Positions 8,424 to 16,755 of a stretch of 64,000 bases of DNA are shown here, piece by piece. Both the position numbers and the translations under genes were made by a program. The notes below the pieces were generated by a model. It was not told the origin of the DNA, ran no database searches, and saw only the letters and a program-made list of their open reading frames with translations. Each line of letters starts with the position of its first letter. Position 1 is the first letter of the stretch. The stretch is taken from the NCBI GenBank assembly GCA_039796575.1, contig JBDKJP010000060.1:1-64000 (forward strand). Direction: 5' to 3'. The DNA is from UBA668 sp039796575. Lineage in GTDB: Bacteria > Actinomycetota > Acidimicrobiia > Acidimicrobiales > Ilumatobacteraceae.

Positions 8424-9397
8424 CCGACATCGCAGGAGCAGCCCGCTCACCGCTCGACGCCGTGCTCGCCGTCCGCGCCGAGGTCGCCAAGGTGGTGGTG
8501 GGCCAGGAAGGTGTGCTCACCGGCACCATCGCCGCGCTGCTGGTGAACGGCCACGTGCTGCTCGAAGGTGTGCCCGGCGTGGCGAAGACGTTGCTCGCGA
8601 AGAGCCTCGCCGCCGCGTTCGACATGGAGTTCACCCGTCTCCAGTTCACCCCCGACCTGATGCCGAGCGACGTGATCGGCCAGCAGCTGGTGGCGCAGGC
8701 GAGCGACGGCGTGCGGTTCGAGTTCCGTGAGGGCCCGGTGTTCACCAACCTGCTGCTCGCCGACGAGATCAACCGCACGCCACCGAAGACCCAGTCCGCG
8801 CTGCTGGAGGCGATGGAGGAACGGCAGGTGAGCTTCGACGGCACCACCCACCGCCTGCCCGACCCGTTCCTGGTGATCGCGACGCAGAACCCCATCGAGT
8901 ACGAGGGCACGTACCCGCTGCCCGAGGCGCAGCTCGACCGCTTCCTGTTCAAGCTCACGATGGGCTATCCGACGGCCGAGCAGGAGCAGGAGATGCTCGC
9001 CCGTCACGACGCCGGCATGAACCCGCACGACGTGCGCGGCGCCGGTGTGCGCGCCGTGGCGTCGGCCGCTGATCTGGCCGCCGGGCGTGCCGCCATCCAG
9101 GCCATCCGGGTCGAGCCGGCGGTGCGCGACTACATCGTCGCCGTCGCGCGTGCGACGCGGCAGTCGCCGTCGTTGCAGCTCGGCGTCTCGCCCCGTGGCA
9201 CCACCTGGCTGCTGCACGCGTCGAAGGCGTGGGCGTGGCTGAGCGGGCGCGAGTTCGTCACCCCCGACGAGGTGAAGGCCGTCGCCAAGCCGTGCCTGCG
9301 CCACCGTCTCATCGTGCGACCCGAACTGGAGCTCGAGGGCACCACCGCCGACGCCGTGCTCGACGGCATCCTCGCCACCGTCCCGACGCCGCGCTGA
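8420..9397 (+). CDS. MoxR family AAA+ ATPase
   Basis: This 325-residue AAA+ ATPase belongs to the MoxR branch, whose members act as chaperones for assembly or metal insertion of partner complexes, often with VWA/DUF58 proteins. Walker A is GVPGVAKT (residues 50-57), Walker B LLLADEIN (D115, E116), sensor 1 is in FLVIATQNPIE, and the arginine-finger region is LPEAQLDRF. The start is GTG 8420, overlapping the DUF4350 stop; the in-frame extension upstream is only overlap with the preceding gene. It sits between DUF4350 and DUF58 genes as in Mycobacterium Rv3691-Rv3693. Confidence 0.93.
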   Translation: MTDIAGAARSPLDAVLAVRAEVAKVVVGQEGVLTGTIAALLVNGHVLLEGVPGVAKTLLAKSLAAAFDMEFTRLQFTPDLMPSDVIGQQLVAQASDGVRFEFREGPVFTNLLLADEINRTPPKTQSALLEAMEERQVSFDGTTHRLPDPFLVIATQNPIEYEGTYPLPEAQLDRFLFKLTMGYPTAEQEQEMLARHDAGMNPHDVRGAGVRAVASAADLAAGRAAIQAIRVEPAVRDYIVAVARATRQSPSLQLGVSPRGTTWLLHASKAWAWLSGREFVTPDEVKAVAKPCLRHRLIVRPELELEGTTADAVLDGILATVPTPR

Positions 9398-9405
9398 GCC
9401 GTCCC

Positions 9406-10731
9406 GTGCGCCGTCCCGCCTACCCGTTGCCGACTGCGTGGTTCGCCGCGCTCGTCGCGCTGTCGGCGGTCGGCTTCTTCTTCTGGTCGGGGACCGAGTG
9501 GTTCGTGCTCGCCGCGGTCGAGGCAGCGTTGCTGGGGCTGTTCGTCGTCGACGCGCTGCTGTGCGTGTCGCCGTCGAAGGTGACGGTGACACGCGAGGCC
9601 CCCGATGCGATGACGATGGGGGAGGCGGCCGAGCTGACCTGGTTGATCGACAACACCTCCACCCGTCCGGCGCGGTTGGTGGTGTCGGACGCGCTGTGGC
9701 CGAGCCTCGGTGCCGAGCGCCGTCGGGTCACGGGCACCGTGCCGGGCGGCAGCCGCTTGCGGGCCCGCACCACACTGCGACCGTCGCGGCGCGGGCGGTT
9801 CCCGCTGCGCGACGTCACGGTGCGCACCGGCGGGCCGATGCGGCTCGCCTGCCGACAGGCCACGCGCGCCGTGCCCGGTGGGCTGCGCGTGATGCCCGCC
9901 TACCCGAGCCGCGACGAGGTGCTGCGGCGCATCCGCATCCCGCGCGTGCTGGAGGTGGGCATGAAGTCCATCCGCACCAGCGGTGGCGGCACCGAGTTCG
10001 ACCAGCTCCGCGACTACCGACCCGACGACGAGTTCAAGCGCATCAACTGGCCGGCCACCGTGCGTCTCGGCCGGCCGATCGTGCAGCAGTACCGGGCGGA
10101 GCGCAACCAGAACGTGGTGCTGCTGCTCGACAACGGTCGCGTGATGGCGGGCACCGTCGGTGGCGTGCCGCGCGTGGAGCACGCGATGGACGCGGTGCTC
10201 GGCGTGGTGCAGGCGGCCAACCGGCTCGGCGACCGGGTGGGCATGCTGGCGTTCGACCGGCAGGTGCGGGCCATCGTGGTGCCCACCAACGGCAAGGGGC
10301 AACTGGCCCGTGCGGCCGAGGCGATGTACCAACTGGAGACCGACTACTCGGAGAGCGCGTACCAGGTGGCGTTCGCCACGGCCACGCAACGGTTCCGGCG
10401 CCGCTCGCTCTACATCGTGCTCACCGACCTGGTCGAGGCCGTCGTCGAGCAGGCGCTGCTGCCCGCGCTGCCCATCATCACCCGCCGGCACCTCGTGGTG
10501 GTCGCGTCGGTGCAGGACCCCACCGTGGTCGACTGGGCGAAGGGCGGCGACCACCGTTGGGCCGGTGAGGCCTACCGCGAGGCGGCTGCCGTGAACGCGA
10601 TGGCGCAGCGCGCCCGATCGGTGGCGCGGTTGCGCGCCGCGGGTGCCGTGGTGGTCGATGCCGAACCGGGTCGGTTGGCGGTGGAGCTCGTCGACACGTA
10701 CCTGGAGCTGAAGGCGAGCGGCAAGCTCTGA
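9406..10731 (+). CDS. DUF58 domain-containing protein (MoxR partner)
   Basis: This 441-residue protein has two N-terminal transmembrane helices (about residues 9-50), a beta-rich region, and the DUF58 core GGGTEFDQLRDYRPDDEFKRINW near residues 185-208. A VWA-like fold follows (NVVLLLDNGRVMAG, with the start of a MIDAS-like motif, and LYIVLTDL). DUF58 proteins are the usual partners of MoxR ATPases. The GTG at 9406 follows the moxR stop by 8 nt. Its stop codon lies inside a palindrome shared with the convergent SpoIIM-like gene. Confidence 0.9.
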   Translation: MRRPAYPLPTAWFAALVALSAVGFFFWSGTEWFVLAAVEAALLGLFVVDALLCVSPSKVTVTREAPDAMTMGEAAELTWLIDNTSTRPARLVVSDALWPSLGAERRRVTGTVPGGSRLRARTTLRPSRRGRFPLRDVTVRTGGPMRLACRQATRAVPGGLRVMPAYPSRDEVLRRIRIPRVLEVGMKSIRTSGGGTEFDQLRDYRPDDEFKRINWPATVRLGRPIVQQYRAERNQNVVLLLDNGRVMAGTVGGVPRVEHAMDAVLGVVQAANRLGDRVGMLAFDRQVRAIVVPTNGKGQLARAAEAMYQLETDYSESAYQVAFATATQRFRRRSLYIVLTDLVEAVVEQALLPALPIITRRHLVVVASVQDPTVVDWAKGGDHRWAGEAYREAAAVNAMAQRARSVARLRAAGAVVVDAEPGRLAVELVDTYLELKASGKL

Positions 10732-10742
10732 CCGGTCAGAGC
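10725..10742. terminator. 18-bp perfect palindrome spanning two stop codons
   Basis: GCTCTGACCGGTCAGAGC is a perfect palindrome. It contains the TGA of the DUF58 gene on the plus strand and the TGA of the SpoIIM-like gene on the minus strand, which are only 4 nt apart. It is probably a bidirectional transcription end, but with no loop and no T-run the terminator role is only an inference. Confidence 0.45.
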
Positions 10743-11728
10743 GGGGCGTCGGCCATCTGCTCGGTGACCCCGTCGCGGTGGGCGCGGACGGCGAACGCGA
10801 TGGTCCAGCCCCAGAACAGCACGAACACGCCGATGCCCAGACCGATGCGCAGCCAGGTCGGCCACGGTCGCCCGGTGACGAACCCCTCGACCGTGGCGGC
10901 GAGCAGGAACGCGATGACCAGTCCGACGAGCACGCTGCCCGACCGTCGCGCCTCGTCGACGAACGCGTTGAATCGCGGGCGATCGCCCGGGTCGATGACG
11001 GCCCAACCGATGCGCAACCCGGCGGCGCCCGCGACGATGACGGCCGAGATCTCCAACATGCCGTGCGGCAGGATGAGGCCCCAGAACTTGTCGGACTGAC
11101 CGACGTGCGTGAACAACCCGCCGGCCACGCCGACGTTCGCACCGTTGTAGACGAGCAGGGCCACGGTGAGCACGCACAGCAGCGCACCTGCGGCGAACGC
11201 GAGGAACCCGACGCGGATGTTGTTGAGGAACACCTGGGTGGCGAAGTTCTGCGACGGCTGGTTCGAGTAGTAGTCCTCGAAGTCCTGCTCGATGTACTGC
11301 TGCGCGGTGGCGTCGGGCGCCGCGACGTCGAACGCGGTGGGCGACACGGCGAGCCAGATCTGGAACACGGCCCACGGCAGGATGGTGAGGATGGCGGCGA
11401 CGGCGATGTAGCGGCGCAACGACCAGATCGCGGCCGGGAACGTGACGGTGGCGAACTGCGCCACACCGCGGCGCACCTCCGGGTCGCGCTGGCCGTACAG
11501 CACGCCGTGCGCGTCGGCCACCAGCAGCGTGAGGCGGTTCACCAACATCGGGTCGGCGGCGTACTCGACCCTGGCGTTCGCCAGGTCGGCGCCCGCCCGC
11601 TGGTAGAGGTGCACCATCTCGTCGAGCTCGTCGGGGGTGACGTCGCGCACGTGGCGGGCGTGCTCGGTGAGCACCTGGAGCCGCGCCCACGCGTCCTGCC
11701 GGGCGACCACGAACGCATCGATGTCCAC
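10736..11728 (-). CDS. Stage II sporulation protein M-like (DUF95) membrane protein
   Basis: This 330-residue protein has a cytoplasmic N-terminus rich in helices (about residues 1-100) followed by five or six transmembrane segments. The SpoIIM/DUF95 core includes NNIRVGFLAFAAGALL, NGANVGVAGGLF and LPHGMLEISAVIVAGAAGLRIG. It lies on the minus strand inside an otherwise plus-strand cluster, exactly as Rv3694c does between the DUF58 and RDD genes in M. tuberculosis, which makes the assignment firm. It is not evidence for sporulation. It diverges from the RDD gene across a 14-nt gap. Confidence 0.88.
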   Translation of the reverse strand: MDIDAFVVARQDAWARLQVLTEHARHVRDVTPDELDEMVHLYQRAGADLANARVEYAADPMLVNRLTLLVADAHGVLYGQRDPEVRRGVAQFATVTFPAAIWSLRRYIAVAAILTILPWAVFQIWLAVSPTAFDVAAPDATAQQYIEQDFEDYYSNQPSQNFATQVFLNNIRVGFLAFAAGALLCVLTVALLVYNGANVGVAGGLFTHVGQSDKFWGLILPHGMLEISAVIVAGAAGLRIGWAVIDPGDRPRFNAFVDEARRSGSVLVGLVIAFLLAATVEGFVTGRPWPTWLRIGLGIGVFVLFWGWTIAFAVRAHRDGVTEQMADAPL

Positions 11729-11742
11729 TGCCGCCTAGGGTA

Positions 11743-12519
11743 GTGATCCGGATGGACGGCATCATCACACCCGAAGCCGTGGTGCTCGAGGTGGAGACCG
11801 CGGGTGTCGCCTCCCGCGTGCTCGCCGGGCTGCTCGACCTCCTCGTGCAGTTCGCCATCATCATCTTCGTCACCATCGTGGTGAACATCGCCGGCGTGGG
11901 TGAGTCGGAGTCGTCGCAGAACACGATGATGGCCATCGTCATCGCCGCCGTACTCATGGGCTACCCGGTCGTCCTCGAGACGCTGATGCGCGGACGCACG
12001 GTGGGGAAGCGGGCGATGGGGCTGCGGGCCGTCACCCTGGAGGGCGCCCCCATCCGCCTGCGCCACGCACTGCTGCGGATGATGGGCGGCCTCGTCGACC
12101 GGTTCCTGCCGCCCATCGGCGTGACCGGCACGCTGATGGTGCTGGCCACCCCGCGGCACCAGCGCGTCGGCGACCTGATGGCCGGCACCATCGTCGTGCG
12201 CGACCCCGACCGCACCGCGCTGCCGAAGGGCGTGTGGTTCCCCGTGCCGCCCGGGTACGAGTTCTACGCCGCCGGCATCGACCCCACCGCGATGACCGAC
12301 GCGCAGTACACGGTGATCCGCAGCTTCCTGATGCGCAACCGCGAGCTCGGTGCCGACGCCCGCTACGCCCTGGCCGCCGACCTCGCCACCCGCGCGGCGC
12401 GCACGCTGCAGCACCCGTGGACCAACGAGGTGCACCCCGAGGCGTACCTGCTGTGCGTGGTGGCCCGCTACCAGCGGCGCAACTTCCCGGCGTACCAGCC
12501 GGCCGCCTGGTCCCCGTAG
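11743..12519 (+). CDS. RDD family membrane protein
   Basis: This 258-residue protein opens with the RDD signature region (GVASRVLAGLLDLLVQFAI: the R and two D residues of the family name) and has two or three transmembrane helices up to about residue 75. It continues with GRTVGKRAMGLRAV and RHQRVGDLMAGTIVV, both typical of RDD proteins. A soluble C-terminal tail follows. It corresponds to Rv3695 in the mycobacterial cluster. The start is GTG 11743, with ATG 11752 as an alternative. The gap to the SpoIIM-like gene is only 14 nt, so the divergent promoters must sit inside the coding ends. Confidence 0.87.
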   Translation: MIRMDGIITPEAVVLEVETAGVASRVLAGLLDLLVQFAIIIFVTIVVNIAGVGESESSQNTMMAIVIAAVLMGYPVVLETLMRGRTVGKRAMGLRAVTLEGAPIRLRHALLRMMGGLVDRFLPPIGVTGTLMVLATPRHQRVGDLMAGTIVVRDPDRTALPKGVWFPVPPGYEFYAAGIDPTAMTDAQYTVIRSFLMRNRELGADARYALAADLATRAARTLQHPWTNEVHPEAYLLCVVARYQRRNFPAYQPAAWSP

Positions 12520-12529
12520 CCTGGGACGG

Positions 12530-13669
12530 GTGAGCCCGTTCACCTACCTCGACCATGCGGCCACCACGCCCATGCGCGCCGAGGCGGTGGCGGCCATGTT
12601 GCCGTACCTCACGGAACGCTTCGCCAACCCGTCGGGCTCGCACCGCTTCGCACGCGAGGCCCGCACCGCGGTCGACGACGCCCGCGAAGTGGTGGCCGAG
12701 GTGCTCGGCTGTGCGCCGGGCGAGGTGGTGTTCACCAGCGGTGGCACCGAGGGCGACAACACCGCGGTGCTCGGCACGGTCGCACGCGGTGGCGGCACGG
12801 CCCTGTGCCCGGCGGCCGAGCACCACGCGGTGCTGGCGCCGGTCGAGCACGTGCACGGTGTGGTGGTCGGCAGCACCGCCGTGGGCACCGTCGATCTCGA
12901 CGCGCTGGCCGAGGCGTTGCGGGCGCGCCCCGACGTGCGGGTGGTGAGCGTGATGGCGGTCAACAACGAGGTCGGCAGCGTCACCGACCTGGCCGCGGTC
13001 GCAGCCGTGGTGCGCGAGCTCGCACCGCAGGCCGCGCTGCACACCGACGCGGTGCAGGCGCCGTGCTGGCTCGACCTGCGAACCATCACGCCGCTGGTCG
13101 ACCTGCTCTCGCTGTCGGCCCACAAGTTCGGCGGCCCGAAGGGCGTGGGCGTGCTGGTGGCCCGTCAGGGTGTGGCGTACGAGCCGATGGTCATCGGCGG
13201 CGGGCAGGAGCGCGAGCGGCGCAGCGGCACCCACAACGTGGGCGGCATCGTGGCGTTGGCCGAGGCGCTGCGCGCCACCGACGTCGAGCGTCCCACCGAG
13301 CTGCCGCGGTTGGCCGCGCTGCGTGACCGCCTGGTCGACACGCTCGTCGCCGAACTGCCGGGTGTGCACGAGACCGTGCCGCGCTCGCACAAGGTGGCGG
13401 GCTCGGCGCACGTCTGCATCGAGGGCATCGAGAACGAGGCGCTGCTGTTCCTGCTCGACGAGGCCGGGGTGTGCGCGAGCGCTGCGTCGGCGTGCGCGGC
13501 GGGCGCGATGGAGCCGTCGCACGTGCTGGCCGCGATGGGCGTGCCGCGCGACCTGGGGCTCGGCGCGCTGCGGCTCACACTCGGACGCACCACCACCGAC
13601 GCCGACGTCGACCGCGGTCTGGAGGCCGTCGTCGAGGCCGTGCACCGCCTGCGTCGAGGCCGCTCGTGA
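12530..13669 (+). CDS. Cysteine desulfurase (NifS/IscS class)
   Basis: This 379-residue PLP enzyme releases sulfur from cysteine as a persulfide for Fe-S clusters and tRNA thiolation. The N-terminus YLDHAATTPM is the family opening. K199 in LSAHKFGGPKGVG binds PLP, and the mobile catalytic cysteine is C322 in ASACAAG. H104 lies in the AEHHA motif. The start is GTG 12530, 10 nt after the RDD stop. Its stop overlaps the mnmA start (GTGA), so it most likely supplies sulfur directly to MnmA for 2-thiouridine in tRNA. Confidence 0.93.
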   Translation: MSPFTYLDHAATTPMRAEAVAAMLPYLTERFANPSGSHRFAREARTAVDDAREVVAEVLGCAPGEVVFTSGGTEGDNTAVLGTVARGGGTALCPAAEHHAVLAPVEHVHGVVVGSTAVGTVDLDALAEALRARPDVRVVSVMAVNNEVGSVTDLAAVAAVVRELAPQAALHTDAVQAPCWLDLRTITPLVDLLSLSAHKFGGPKGVGVLVARQGVAYEPMVIGGGQERERRSGTHNVGGIVALAEALRATDVERPTELPRLAALRDRLVDTLVAELPGVHETVPRSHKVAGSAHVCIEGIENEALLFLLDEAGVCASAASACAAGAMEPSHVLAAMGVPRDLGLGALRLTLGRTTTDADVDRGLEAVVEAVHRLRRGRS

Positions 13670-14709
13670 AGGTGTTGATGGCGCTCAGCGGCGGGGTCGA
13701 CTCGTCGGTGGCCGCGGCCGAGCTGCTGGCCGCGGGCCACGAGGTCGTGGGCATCACGATGCGCCTCTGGGGCGGCGACAGCGACACCGGCTGCTGCTCG
13801 GTCGCCGACGTCGACGACGCGCGTCGTGTGGCGCAGCAGTTGGGCATCGACCACCTCGTCTTCAACTTCACCGACGACTTCCACGCGCACGTCGTCGACC
13901 CGTACGTGCAGGCGCACCGCGACGGCATCACGCCGAACCCGTGCATCGAGTGCAACCGGCACCTCAAGTTCCACCGCCTCAGCGAGCGTGCCGACCTGCT
14001 CGGCTTCGACGCCGTCGCCACGGGTCACCATGCGCGCATCGTGGAGCACGACGGCGTGTGGCGCGTGGCCCGCGGGCACGACCCGCAGAAGGACCAGAGC
14101 TACGTGGTGCACATGCTGCCCCAGCGCGAACTGGCCCGCACGCTGTTCCCCATCGGTCACCTCACGAAGGCCGAGGTGCGCGAGCGAGCCACGGCGTTGC
14201 GCCTGCGCACGGCGGCGAAGCCCGACAGCCAGGACGTGTGCTTCATCACCAGCACCGGTGGCCGCACCGAGTTCCTCGGCACGCGCATCCCGTTCCGGCG
14301 GGCGAGCGTGGTCGACGCGGTCGACGGCACCGTGCTCGGCGAGGCGGAGTCGCTGGAGATGATAACGCTCGGCCAGCGGCGCGGCATCGGCCTGCCGGGC
14401 GGTGGCCCCAAGCGCTACGTGGTCGACATCGACCACGCCACGGCCACGGTGCGCGTGGGCGACGAGTCGATGCTCGACGTCGACGAGCTGCGGGTGGGCG
14501 ACATGGCATGGTCGCACCTGCCGGTGGAGGGTGAGGTGCGCGTGCAGTGCAGTGCGCACGGCGCCACCCAGGTGGCCGATGCGCGGGTGACGGGCTCCGG
14601 CGTGCAGCTCGCGTGGCGGTCACCGCAGCGTCGGGTCGCACCGGGCCAGAGCGTGGTGCTCTACGACCTCACCGACACGTACGTGCTCGGCGGCGGCATC
14701 GCCCGCTGA
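13666..14709 (+). CDS. mnmA: tRNA-specific 2-thiouridylase MnmA
   Basis: This 347-residue enzyme adenylates and thiolates U34 of tRNAs for Lys, Glu and Gln. The PP-loop SGGVDSS is at residues 8-14. The catalytic nucleophile is C93 in TPNPCIECN and the persulfide-carrying cysteine is C192 in DSQDVCF. GQRRGIGLPGG marks the central domain. The GTG at 13666 overlaps the desulfurase stop, which indicates coupled synthesis with its sulfur donor. A strong inverted repeat follows the stop. Confidence 0.95.
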   Translation: MKVLMALSGGVDSSVAAAELLAAGHEVVGITMRLWGGDSDTGCCSVADVDDARRVAQQLGIDHLVFNFTDDFHAHVVDPYVQAHRDGITPNPCIECNRHLKFHRLSERADLLGFDAVATGHHARIVEHDGVWRVARGHDPQKDQSYVVHMLPQRELARTLFPIGHLTKAEVRERATALRLRTAAKPDSQDVCFITSTGGRTEFLGTRIPFRRASVVDAVDGTVLGEAESLEMITLGQRRGIGLPGGGPKRYVVDIDHATATVRVGDESMLDVDELRVGDMAWSHLPVEGEVRVQCSAHGATQVADARVTGSGVQLAWRSPQRRVAPGQSVVLYDLTDTYVLGGGIAR

Positions 14710-14713
14710 GTAG

Positions 14714-14756
14714 TTGGGTGCTTTCGTGCGGCGCTGCGCCGCACGAAAGCACCCAA
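14714..14756. terminator. 21-bp perfect inverted repeat between convergent genes
   Basis: Left arm 14714-14734 and right arm 14736-14756 are perfectly complementary around a single T. It lies between the mnmA stop and the stop of the convergent membrane protein, so it is probably a bidirectional terminator. It is longer than a typical intrinsic terminator and has no T-run, so a DNA cruciform or repeat-element origin is also possible. Confidence 0.6.
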
Positions 14757-14758
14757 CC

Positions 14759-15625
14759 TCACGACATGGGGAGCTTGGCGTCGGCCATCGCGGTGAGGGC
14801 GCGGCCGGGGCGGGTGGGCGCGACGAGGAACGACTGCAGGTGGATGGCGCGACCCTTGGGCTCGTTCGGCGTGGCGGCGAACACGGCGAGCACCATTTCG
14901 CGCACGGCCACCTCGAGCGCGTGACCGCCGGCGGGGCCGGTGAGGTCGGCGGCGTCGGTGTCGGCCAGGGCCAGGCGGGCGCCGGCCACGTTGGTGCGCT
15001 GCACCATGAGCGTCTCGCCCAGCACCACGCCGTCGTGCACCACCACCGAACCGGGCAGCAGCACCAACCAGCGTCCGGCGAAGCGGTGGAAACGCCTGCC
15101 GAGGAACCAGGTGGCGGCGACGGCGACCGCGGCGAGCGGCACGCCGCCGATCCACTGGTGCTGCACGAGGAGCGTCACGGCCGTGAGCGACAGGGCGCAC
15201 CACACGAGCCAGCTGAGGGCCATCGGCACGAGCATCGCGGCCGGCGGGCGCAGCGGGAAGCGGTGCTCGCTGCCGTACGCGTTGCCCTGCACCATCGCCT
15301 CGCCCACCTCGCCCGACGCGGTGACCAGCGCGGTGAGTGCAGCGAGTGCCAGCGACGCGCCGCCGCGCGCCGCGCTGTCGCTCTGCACCCAGGCGAGCAC
15401 TGCAGCGGGCACGAGCGCCGGTGCCACCATGCGCAGCACGGTGAGGCCCCAGGTGCTCGGCGCCACGAGGCACACGATCGACAGCCCCACCACCGCGAGC
15501 CACGCGCTGAGCGCGATGCTGCCCGACACGGTGAACCCCATCACCAACGCGAGCGCCACCCACAGCAGTCGCAGCATCCACACGAACGAGGTGGGGGCGA
15601 ACAGATTTGTCGGACGCGGTTGCAC
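14759..15625 (-). CDS. Uncharacterised multi-pass membrane protein
   Basis: This protein of about 288 residues has six to seven hydrophobic segments in its first 190 residues (for example LRLLWVALALVMGFTVSGSI and FLGRRFHRFAGRWLVLLPGS). A soluble C-terminal domain of about 95 residues follows, with strands such as VVVHDGVVLGETLMV that resemble a PH-like fold. I do not recognise the family. The GTG at 15625 is chosen as start because the in-frame stretch upstream is antisense to the MetE-like gene. It diverges from that gene and converges on mnmA. Confidence 0.65.
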   Translation of the reverse strand: MQPRPTNLFAPTSFVWMLRLLWVALALVMGFTVSGSIALSAWLAVVGLSIVCLVAPSTWGLTVLRMVAPALVPAAVLAWVQSDSAARGGASLALAALTALVTASGEVGEAMVQGNAYGSEHRFPLRPPAAMLVPMALSWLVWCALSLTAVTLLVQHQWIGGVPLAAVAVAATWFLGRRFHRFAGRWLVLLPGSVVVHDGVVLGETLMVQRTNVAGARLALADTDAADLTGPAGGHALEVAVREMVLAVFAATPNEPKGRAIHLQSFLVAPTRPGRALTAMADAKLPMS

Positions 15626-15718
15626 CGGACCAAGGTATCGCCGCGACCCCCGCCACGCTTCGCCCATCGGCGCACCGGGGTGGAACGATTGACCGAACGT
15701 GAAAGGAGGGTCCCGACC

Positions 15719-16720
15719 GTGCATCGCAACGACATCCCGGGTGGCATCGCCACCGGCATCGGCGGCCTTCCTCACCGTGACGCGGGTGAGGCCGCACGGT
15801 TCGCGCTCCGCGAGATGGAGCTGCCGGCGATTCCGTCGCTGCCGCGTCGCAGCCCGGCCGAGAGCGCGGTCGCGCAGGCGATGGTCGGCATGCAGGGCAT
15901 CACCATCGGTCAGTACGGCAGCATCTCGGTGCACCCCGACCAGATCGACCCGCTCGCGCCGGTGCGCACCGATCTGCACCACGACGCGTTCGTCGGCTTC
16001 CGCACCTTCCTCGAGGCGGCGAAGGGCCGCCAGGGTTGGGTGAAGTGGCAGTTCGTCGGCCCGGTCACGTTCGGCATGGCGCTGATGCGTGCGGGCGTGC
16101 CGATGAGCGAGGCCTTCGAGTCGGCGGTGCGGTGCGTGCGCGCCAAGGTCGAGCACCTCATCCACGTCGTCGACAAGGAACTGCCCGGCTGCAAGCAGCT
16201 GGTGTTCATCGAGGAGGCCGGGCTGGCCGACATGATGAACCCCGGGTTCCCCATCGCGCCCGACACCGCCATCGACCTCGTCTCCGGTGCGCTCGCCGCC
16301 ATCGAGACCGCCGCGGTGGCCGGCCTGCACGTGTGCGGGCTCGCCGACATCCCGTCGCAGCTGGCCGCCGGCCCTGCGGTGCTGTCGCTGCCCGTGCGGC
16401 CCGAGGTGATGGACAACGCCGGCTACCTGGTGCGGTTCATGGAGCGCGGCGGCTACGTGGCGTGGGGTGTGGTGCCCACCACCGGCCCCATCCTGACGTC
16501 GGCCGAGCGCCCGTGGCGCAACCTGTCGCAGCTGTGGTGCGAACTGGTGCAGCGCGGCGCCGATCCGGCGATGCTGCGTCGCCAGAGCATCATCACCCCC
16601 GAGTGCGGCCTCTCGTCGCACACCCCCGCGGTGGCCGAGCGGGTGCACCGCATCGCCGCCGACGTCAGCCGTCGTGCCCGCGACCAGGCCAGCGCCAGCC
16701 GCTGGGTGCTGGGCGCCTGA
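15719..16720 (+). CDS. MetE C-terminal-like methionine synthase family protein
   Basis: This 333-residue protein has the UROD/MetE barrel of cobalamin-independent methionine synthase but lacks the N-terminal half of full MetE. Likely zinc ligands are seen: His and Cys in GLHVCGLADIP and Cys in ITPECGLSS, matching the H-x-C and C pattern of MetE. FVGPVTFGMAL also fits. A strong Shine-Dalgarno (AAAGGAGGG) about 9 nt upstream decides the GTG 15719 start. Such short proteins may use a different methyl donor or act on other thiols, so methionine synthesis is possible but not proven. It is followed by ligA. Confidence 0.75.
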   Translation: MHRNDIPGGIATGIGGLPHRDAGEAARFALREMELPAIPSLPRRSPAESAVAQAMVGMQGITIGQYGSISVHPDQIDPLAPVRTDLHHDAFVGFRTFLEAAKGRQGWVKWQFVGPVTFGMALMRAGVPMSEAFESAVRCVRAKVEHLIHVVDKELPGCKQLVFIEEAGLADMMNPGFPIAPDTAIDLVSGALAAIETAAVAGLHVCGLADIPSQLAAGPAVLSLPVRPEVMDNAGYLVRFMERGGYVAWGVVPTTGPILTSAERPWRNLSQLWCELVQRGADPAMLRRQSIITPECGLSSHTPAVAERVHRIAADVSRRARDQASASRWVLGA

Positions 16721-16755
16721 CGCACGACGTCACACCCTTCGGGCACACTGGAGGC

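Noticed and set aside
10736..11728. Evidence for sporulation from the SpoIIM-like gene
   Set aside because: DUF95/SpoIIM-like proteins are common in non-sporulating actinobacteria in this same MoxR cluster.
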